Shown here one piece after another: positions 4,977 to 9,651 of a DNA stretch of 9,651 bases. The DNA comes from RGIG464 sp045643185 (GTDB lineage Bacteria; Myxococcota_A; Bradymonadia; UBA4248), in NCBI GenBank assembly GCA_045643185.1, contig JAZUKH010000263.1:1-9651 (forward strand). The letters run 5' to 3'. Within the stretch, counting starts at the first letter, position 1. Each line of letters opens with the position of its first letter. The position numbers were made by a program, and so were the translations under genes. Under the pieces are notes generated by a model. The model did no database searches. It was not told the origin of the DNA and saw only the letters and a list, made by a program, of their open reading frames with translations.

Positions 4977-6865
4977 GAAACGAATCCGCTCTGACCGTTC
5001 GATTCAAAGCCGATATCATTCTCGTCATGTTGTTGGTGCTGATCCTTGGGCTTGTGGTGATCGCGCATCACCCGTTTGAGATGACGAGTGAGGATGCGCA
5101 TGCCCACGCCATGATGCCGCCGCAAATGGGGATGGGGGAAGCCGTACTCGTGCTGCCAAGCACGAGTGAAGTGGCAAGCACTTTTGATGCTCTCGATTTT
5201 TCGTTTGCTTGGTATAACCTCATGACGCAGGAGATCGGTCCGTTTTCGATCGCTTTGGCCAGCGAAGTGACGGCTGAAACGTTTAGCGAAATGCGTCTGA
5301 TCGTGATTCCGCGCAAGACTGCGCAGACGATGAGTGAGGCGCAGATCGAGTTGGTCGAAAATGCCGTGACGCATGGGGCTTCGCTCGTCGTCGAAATGCC
5401 GACGCCAGCATGGAGTTCGTTGACGTCTGTCAAACGTAAGGCCCAGGCGAATTCCGCGATTCGTCATTTCACGGATGCGCCCAATTCTCCGTTGACCGAA
5501 TCGCTGCGCGATGCCCTTCTGAATTTCCCTCTTGCCACGCAGATCATGCGCATCGACGCGCTCGATAACGAAACTTTGGCTGTTTCTGATCAACTTCTTG
5601 AGATCGATGGTGCGATCGTGCACTACCATCGTGTGCATGGGGCTGGTCACGTTTTTGTGCTCGCATTCGACATGGGGCAGGCACTTACAGCTCTCGAACA
5701 AGGTCGTCCCAACGACGATTTTTCGCTCGAACCTGCCGAGGAAGGCGCGCTCACGACGACGGCCGACCTTGTTTTGCACGAAAAACTCAAGACGAACTTT
5801 ATTCCGTACGCGGAGATCCTTAAACGTCACGTTCTGTTCTCGATTTGGCGCTTTTCGCCCCAGGCGACGCTCTGGCCGTTCCCGAATGCCGAAAAGTCGG
5901 CGCTCATTCTTACGCATGACGCCGCCCATATTGGTGATGCCGCCCAATACATCATCGAAGACGAGCAGAAGAACAACGTCGTGTCGACTTTGATCGCCTC
6001 GACCGAAAATACGAGTGGCAGTTGGCTCAACACCGTGCCAGCCAAAGGCCACGAGGTTGGCGCTCTGTTGATGCGTCCTCCCGTCGGTCAGTCATGGCGC
6101 CAGATTGGCCCCGATTTCTTCGCGCCCGTTCGCGTTGAACGCAACTTGGCCGCTCAGCGCAATCTCATCGCCCAGCGTACACGTAAAAACGTCACCACTT
6201 GTCGAAAACTCGCTCAGGTCTGGCAACATGATTACATCACGTCGTTCAAAGAACTCACAGCGGCCAAATGCCAGATCGACCTGTCATACGTTCCTGCCGA
6301 CGCGCAGTACGGCTACCTTTTTGGCACTGGGTTCCCGTTCCTGCCCATGGATCGAGGTGGCCTCCCGTTCCCGATCTACGAGCTTCCGACGCTCATGACC
6401 GATAGTTCTAGCACAGCCATCGACCCACAAAACGCGGTGAAGTTGCTGCGCGAGTCAAACGACCTTTATCACGAGCCCATCGTCCTCAACTTCTCGGCTG
6501 ACACCATGCGCGAACATCCGCATTATCAGGCCATCGATGCCTGGCAGCAGGTCATCGAGTATGCTCACCAAAATCACATCCGGCTTGCTACGGTTCAGGA
6601 TTACATGCAGTATTTTAGTATCCGGAAGCAAGCAGCCATTCGCTCGTCGTTCAACGAAGCCAGTAAGGTTCTTTCCATCAGCCTTGATCTGCCCGAATCC
6701 GCGAACGCATACACCGTCGCTGTCCCAACGCGTACCGTCTTTGGGGCCATTCAAAACCTTACGCTCGACCAAAAGCCTTGTGATAACAAATTCCAGGCTA
6801 CAAGCGGACTTCAGACGCTTGTGGCCGTTCCGCCTGGTGCGCATCAGCTCGATGTCGTGTATTAG
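4973..6865 (+). CDS. Membrane-anchored envelope protein: amidotransferase-like plus polysaccharide-deacetylase-like regions (paralogue B)
   Basis: A 630-residue paralogue of the preceding protein with the same plan: N-terminal anchor (about 13-31), amidotransferase-like region (about 55-245), deacetylase-like region (about 300-550) and a C-terminal beta region (about 565-630). Shared blocks include FDALDFSFAWYNLMTQEIGP (71-90), AGHVFVLAFDMG (224-235), EQGRPNDDF (242-250), YLFGTGFPFLPMD (448-460) and the helical end with VQDYMQYFSIRK (541-552). It keeps more deacetylase-like residues than paralogue A: LTHD (313-316) and GHEVG (359-363). The second His of the usual HxxxH is absent, so metal catalysis is uncertain. 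A short Ala/His/Met stretch (42-54, HAHAMMPPQMG) just outside the membrane is distinctive and could bind metal (inference). Its ATG overlaps the previous stop as ATGA, with GAGG 7 bases upstream, indicating translational coupling. The pair may work as a heterodimer, and the kinase upstream may regulate them. The coding call is firm, function unknown. Confidence 0.92.
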   Translation: MRNESALTVRFKADIILVMLLVLILGLVVIAHHPFEMTSEDAHAHAMMPPQMGMGEAVLVLPSTSEVASTFDALDFSFAWYNLMTQEIGPFSIALASEVTAETFSEMRLIVIPRKTAQTMSEAQIELVENAVTHGASLVVEMPTPAWSSLTSVKRKAQANSAIRHFTDAPNSPLTESLRDALLNFPLATQIMRIDALDNETLAVSDQLLEIDGAIVHYHRVHGAGHVFVLAFDMGQALTALEQGRPNDDFSLEPAEEGALTTTADLVLHEKLKTNFIPYAEILKRHVLFSIWRFSPQATLWPFPNAEKSALILTHDAAHIGDAAQYIIEDEQKNNVVSTLIASTENTSGSWLNTVPAKGHEVGALLMRPPVGQSWRQIGPDFFAPVRVERNLAAQRNLIAQRTRKNVTTCRKLAQVWQHDYITSFKELTAAKCQIDLSYVPADAQYGYLFGTGFPFLPMDRGGLPFPIYELPTLMTDSSSTAIDPQNAVKLLRESNDLYHEPIVLNFSADTMREHPHYQAIDAWQQVIEYAHQNHIRLATVQDYMQYFSIRKQAAIRSSFNEASKVLSISLDLPESANAYTVAVPTRTVFGAIQNLTLDQKPCDNKFQATSGLQTLVAVPPGAHQLDVVY

Positions 6866-6885
6866 TTTAGACTTTAGGATTGTTT

Positions 6886-6902
6886 GAGCATATCAATTGC
6901 TC
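6886..6902. other. Short hairpin after the paralogue operon
   Basis: GAGCA (6886-6890) and TGCTC (6898-6902) can form a 5-bp stem with a 7-base loop 20 bases after the stop codon at 6863-6865. No T run follows, so I do not call it a terminator. The rest of the 184-base spacer (6866-7049) shows no gene. Confidence 0.25.
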
Positions 6903-6914
6903 CTTGGCGTTATG

Positions 6915-6941
6915 TTGCATATCGTTTTAAGGGGGCATAAT
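6915..6941 (+). promoter_or_regulatory. Weak candidate promoter for pnuC-nadR
   Basis: A -10-like CATAAT (6936-6941, five of six consensus bases) follows a poor -35-like TTGCAT (6915-6920) at a short 15-base spacing. Transcription from here would give a leader of about 100 bases before the pnuC ATG. I looked in that leader for a NAD-type riboswitch and did not recognise one. This is pattern reading only. Confidence 0.2.
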
Positions 6942-7049
6942 ACTGGTTTTGTCGATACCGCGGACTTGTTTGGACTATTGGTTTTCGCTTTGCGATAGCT
7001 TTAGCATGTAATGATCTGGCAATGGTTTTCTGAAGAGGTATGACTATAT

Positions 7050-7766
7050 ATGGATTTGATAAAAAATGAATTAATAGGTTGGAAAAAGTGGGAATTGTTT
7101 TGGCTGGTTTTGGCAACCACGATCATTACGAGCCTATCGGTTTATTGGAATAGCGAGGGAATGACTTTTGTTGCGGCGGTTTCCGGGTGCTTGTGCGTCA
7201 TTTTGACTGGAAAAGGAAAATTGTCCGCTTATGTGTTTGGATGCATCAATTCGTTGCTCTATGCGATCATCGCTTATCGTTCGACTTATTATGGCGAAAC
7301 GATGTTGAATTTGATCTACTATTTGCCCATGAATATCGTCGGGTTTTTCGCTTGGAAAAAACACATGGATGATAAGTGTCACGAAGTCATTAAAAAAGTG
7401 ATGCCTTGGAAATGGCGTTTTGTGAATATATTGTTGATCGCGGCTGGAACTTATATATACGGACTTGTTCTTAAAGATAACGGATTTATTTTTACAGATC
7501 TGAATGACAGATTGCCTTTTGTCGATGCGTTTACGACCGTTTGTTCCGTCGTGGCAACGATCGTTTCCATTAAGCGTTTTGCTGAACAGTGGTGGATATG
7601 GATTGCTATCGATGTTTTCACGGTCTATATGTGGTGGGTCGATTATCAAGCAGGAAACAGCAACTTGTCCATTCTCCTCATGTGGCTGTTATATCTCGTC
7701 AATGCGATCATTATGCTCATTGTATGGACTCGTCGCGCTAAAATTGATAACATTAAAAAAGTATAG
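7050..7766 (+). CDS. pnuC: Nicotinamide riboside transporter PnuC
   Basis: An inner-membrane carrier of 238 residues for nicotinamide riboside. Transport by this family is facilitated diffusion driven by phosphorylation of the substrate inside the cell, normally by NadR. The protein is nearly all hydrophobic spans, about seven by eye. The family-typical stretches are visible: NLIYYLPMNIVGFFAWKKH (87-105), then PFVDAFTTVCSVVATI (156-171) and EQWWIWIAIDVFTVYMWW (179-196), where aromatic and polar residues line the substrate site in known structures. The length is normal for PnuC. The ATG at 7050 has AGAGG at 7034-7038, an 11-base gap. An earlier ATG at 7040 is in another frame and stops at once. 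nadR follows after 17 bases, and this pairing makes nicotinamide riboside much more likely as substrate than thiamine (PnuT) or riboflavin (PnuX). Base composition is lower in GC than in the operon to the left. Confidence 0.95.
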   Translation: MDLIKNELIGWKKWELFWLVLATTIITSLSVYWNSEGMTFVAAVSGCLCVILTGKGKLSAYVFGCINSLLYAIIAYRSTYYGETMLNLIYYLPMNIVGFFAWKKHMDDKCHEVIKKVMPWKWRFVNILLIAAGTYIYGLVLKDNGFIFTDLNDRLPFVDAFTTVCSVVATIVSIKRFAEQWWIWIAIDVFTVYMWWVDYQAGNSNLSILLMWLLYLVNAIIMLIVWTRRAKIDNIKKV

Positions 7767-7783
7767 GATCGATAAAGATTAAT

Positions 7784-8809
7784 ATGAAGTATCGCGTTGG
7801 TATGTATGGCGGGACGTTTGATCCGTTCCATTTAGGGCATCTTGATTGCATCTTGCAGGCTGCTTCTCTTTGTGAATCTTTATTTATTGTCATGAGCGTG
7901 GCCAAAAATCGCTCCGAAATACCTTGGAAAGTCCGTTATCGATGGCTATATACAATTACAAAACACCTTTCGAACGTTAGTATAATAACGCTTACGGATG
8001 AATCAGAGTCAAAAGCGACTTACTCTCAAAAAATGTGGGATCGCGATGCCAAAATTGTTAAAGATAAAATACAACAAAAAATAGATATCGTGTTCTGTGG
8101 TAGTGATTATGACCAAACGAGCTTTTGGAATGTTTGTTATCCAGAAAGTGAACTTTATATCTTTCAAAGAAATGAGATCAATTCGACACAAATACGTCAA
8201 AACCCTTATCTTCACTGGGATTGGCTTCCTCGCGTTGTTCAGCCTTGGTATGTAAAAAAAGTATTGATTATGGGGGGAGAAAGTACTGGTAAATCAACGT
8301 TAACCCAGAATCTTGCATTGCGATTTAATACCAATTTTCTCGAAGAGACTGGACGTGATATTTCGGTACGTTCCGGTAGCGATAAACTCATGCTTGATGA
8401 GGATTTTACCGAAATTCTATTGCGTCATAAGTTGCGAGAAATGGAGTTCGTAAAACAGAGTCGATGCGTTTTATTTGTTGATACGGATGCTCTTGTGACG
8501 GAGTTCTACCTTTCGTTTCTTCAGCAACATTCACTTGAAAATGAACGATTAGCCCAAGCGATCAGTGCACTCAATCGATATGACTTGATATTATTCTTAA
8601 TGCCCGATGTGCCATTTGTGCAAGATGGAACTCGGAATGGCGTTATTGAAGCTGATCGCGAAAAATACAGTCAGCAACTCATGGATCTGCTCGATAGATA
8701 CCACGCCCCAGTCCAGGTGCTTCGTGGGGATTATCAAACTCGCTATATGACAGCCGTCAAATTGGTAAATACGTTGTTGGGCGTTTGTGCAGAAGATCAG
8801 ATGCACTAA
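7784..8809 (+). CDS. nadR: Bifunctional NMN adenylyltransferase / ribosylnicotinamide kinase NadR (no HTH domain)
   Basis: A cytoplasmic salvage enzyme of 341 residues that phosphorylates nicotinamide riboside to NMN and adenylates NMN to NAD. The N-terminal nucleotidyltransferase domain (about 4-145) carries GGTFDPFHLGH (9-19), the HxGH-type ATP site, and INSTQIR (132-138), equivalent to the ISSTxxR motif. The C-terminal kinase domain (about 158-335) carries the P-loop GGESTGKST (164-172) and FVDTD (231-235) as Walker B. The DNA-binding helix-turn-helix that precedes these domains in the enterobacterial NadR repressor (about 410 residues) is absent, so this form should be an enzyme only. ATG at 7784 begins 18 residues' worth of conserved beta strand and HxGH directly, which supports the start, although the ribosome site is weak (AAAGA). 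It forms an operon with pnuC. The gene is AT-rich (19 of 60 G/C in 8041-8100). Its stop overlaps the stop of the convergent carboxyltransferase gene by 4 bases. Confidence 0.96.
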   Translation: MKYRVGMYGGTFDPFHLGHLDCILQAASLCESLFIVMSVAKNRSEIPWKVRYRWLYTITKHLSNVSIITLTDESESKATYSQKMWDRDAKIVKDKIQQKIDIVFCGSDYDQTSFWNVCYPESELYIFQRNEINSTQIRQNPYLHWDWLPRVVQPWYVKKVLIMGGESTGKSTLTQNLALRFNTNFLEETGRDISVRSGSDKLMLDEDFTEILLRHKLREMEFVKQSRCVLFVDTDALVTEFYLSFLQQHSLENERLAQAISALNRYDLILFLMPDVPFVQDGTRNGVIEADREKYSQQLMDLLDRYHAPVQVLRGDYQTRYMTAVKLVNTLLGVCAEDQMH

Positions 8810-9651
8810 CGTAGCCAGTGATTTTTGAGAGGTTGCCACGCAGCTTCGACAAAATAAGCCACGAGGTCGGGGAGTTGAGACAGGTTAAGAATGCCGTCTA
8901 CATCGCCGCGTGCGGCGATGGCTTCAGGTTGGGTAGCATTCACCTGGTGTTGATGCAGGGCTGCCTTTTGGGCGCATAAAGCGGTCGTGTCGGCGCCGCT
9001 TGACTGAGCGCGTGCGATCTTGCCGTCGTAGAGTGTGCTTGACAGGACTTCGGGGGACATGACTTCGAGGCGCGTCAACACGGTGCCAAAGATCAGACTG
9101 GGTTCAAAAGGACGCCCTTTCATGGCATAGAAGCCCGCCCCTGATGCTTTGCGTAACAATATTGTGAGATGGGGCATTTCGCCCTCGTCCTGGGTCAACG
9201 TGCGCAACAGGTTGGCGCCGTAGCGAAGCAGGCCTTCGCGTTCGGCGACTTCACCGATGTCGAAGCCAGACACGTCTTGTAGCCAAACGATGGGCAGACC
9301 GCAATCACGGGCGAACGCGGTGATCTCGGTCAACTTGGTGATGCTGTCTTTGCCAAGAATGGCACCAAGACACTTGGGTTGGTTGGCAACAAAGATGACT
9401 CGCAGTCCGCGAACGAGCGCCTGACAGGCGAAGATCTCGTCGGCGAAGCCTTCGAACATGGGCTCAACGAGTGAGCCGTCAGCTAGGCGAGCAATAATGT
9501 CGATGGCGTCAAACGGTTGTTTGGCATCGACGGGTATGAGATCGTACAAGTCGTCAGCCAAAAAACTGGGTGAAAGTGGTTCGGCCTGGCGGTAATAGGC
9601 ATTGGCTGAGCCAGGCAGCATGGCCATGATTTCGCGGAGTCGTCGGCACGC
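8806..9651 (-). CDS. Biotin-dependent acyl-CoA carboxyltransferase, C-terminal half (5' end outside window)
   Basis: This is the C-terminal half of a carboxyltransferase subunit from the acyl-CoA carboxylase/decarboxylase family, which moves a carboxyl group between biotin and an acyl-CoA. The frame is open to the right edge, with 281 residues visible; whole proteins are usually about 500-590, so roughly half is missing. Visible features are LYDLIPVDAKQPFDAIDII (35-53), which begins the second crotonase-fold half; CGLPIVWLQDVSGFDIG (117-133), the acyl-CoA-site stretch; the following AEREGLLRYGANLL; LLRKASGAGFYAMKG, with an oxyanion-type glycine-rich turn; and a helical end. The form IVWLQDVSGFD followed by AEREGLL is closer to the glutaconyl-CoA decarboxylase alpha (GcdA) type than to propionyl-CoA carboxylase beta, whose equivalent reads more like FLQNxTGFMVG. 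The substrate cannot be fixed from this part. Codon use matches the GC-richer genes rather than nadR. Confidence 0.92.
   Translation of the reverse strand, partial: ACRRLREIMAMLPGSANAYYRQAEPLSPSFLADDLYDLIPVDAKQPFDAIDIIARLADGSLVEPMFEGFADEIFACQALVRGLRVIFVANQPKCLGAILGKDSITKLTEITAFARDCGLPIVWLQDVSGFDIGEVAEREGLLRYGANLLRTLTQDEGEMPHLTILLRKASGAGFYAMKGRPFEPSLIFGTVLTRLEVMSPEVLSSTLYDGKIARAQSSGADTTALCAQKAALHQHQVNATQPEAIAARGDVDGILNLSQLPDLVAYFVEAAWQPLKNHWLR

Noticed and set aside
4967..6052. Minus-strand open frame of 361 codons opposite paralogue B
   Set aside because: Same reasoning: an Arg/His-rich shadow of the real gene with no motif.
6944..7029. Three TGGTTTT motifs upstream of pnuC as an operator array
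   Set aside because: They are spaced 35 and 44 bases apart, not on a regular helical phase, and the heptamer is easily expected by chance in AT-rich spacer DNA.
6866..7049. NAD-sensing riboswitch upstream of pnuC
   Set aside because: I found only a 5-bp hairpin at 6886-6902 and no arrangement of helices that I could match to a known NAD riboswitch class.

Overview
The window looks like a chromosomal segment of a Gram-negative bacterium. A Hanks-type Ser/Thr kinase with an N-terminal zinc ribbon, one membrane span and an Ala/Lys/Pro-rich outer tail is the style common in Myxococcota/Bradymonadota-like 'deltaproteobacteria'. That lineage is my guess from protein style only. No rRNA, tRNA, insertion sequence or CRISPR array is visible.

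Layout, left to right. (1) Positions 2-385 hold the C-terminal end of an ADP-ribosylglycohydrolase (DraG/ARH family) whose start lies outside the window. (2) A non-coding stretch of about 480 bases (386-863) is packed with short palindromes, most built as TAT...ATA hairpins with different cores, plus a perfect 21-bp tandem duplication, two terminator-like hairpins and a G6/C6 hairpin. A probable promoter for the kinase lies at its right end. (3) A tight three-gene operon (864-6865) follows: a membrane-spanning Ser/Thr kinase, then two large membrane-anchored paralogues. Each paralogue seems to combine a glutamine-amidotransferase-like fold, a degenerate polysaccharide-deacetylase-like region and a C-terminal beta domain. 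The kinase and first paralogue are 9 bases apart, and the two paralogues overlap by 4 bases (ATGA). (4) A 184-base spacer leads to an AT-richer two-gene operon, pnuC-nadR (7050-8809), for uptake of nicotinamide riboside and its conversion through NMN to NAD. (5) On the minus strand, converging on nadR with a 4-base overlap of stop codons, is the C-terminal half of a biotin-dependent carboxyltransferase (8806-9651), closest in motifs to the glutaconyl-CoA decarboxylase alpha type.

How the genes may work together. The kinase has a cytoplasmic catalytic domain and an outer tail with a TPR-like end, and the two paralogues sit in the envelope with their bulk outside. The operon therefore suggests an envelope module under, or feeding into, phospho-signalling; its substrate is unknown. 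PnuC and NadR form a complete riboside-to-NAD salvage route. The ADP-ribosylglycohydrolase at the left edge also touches NAD-derived chemistry, but it lies about 6.6 kb away and a functional link is speculative. The least explained items are the paralogue pair and the palindrome cluster.
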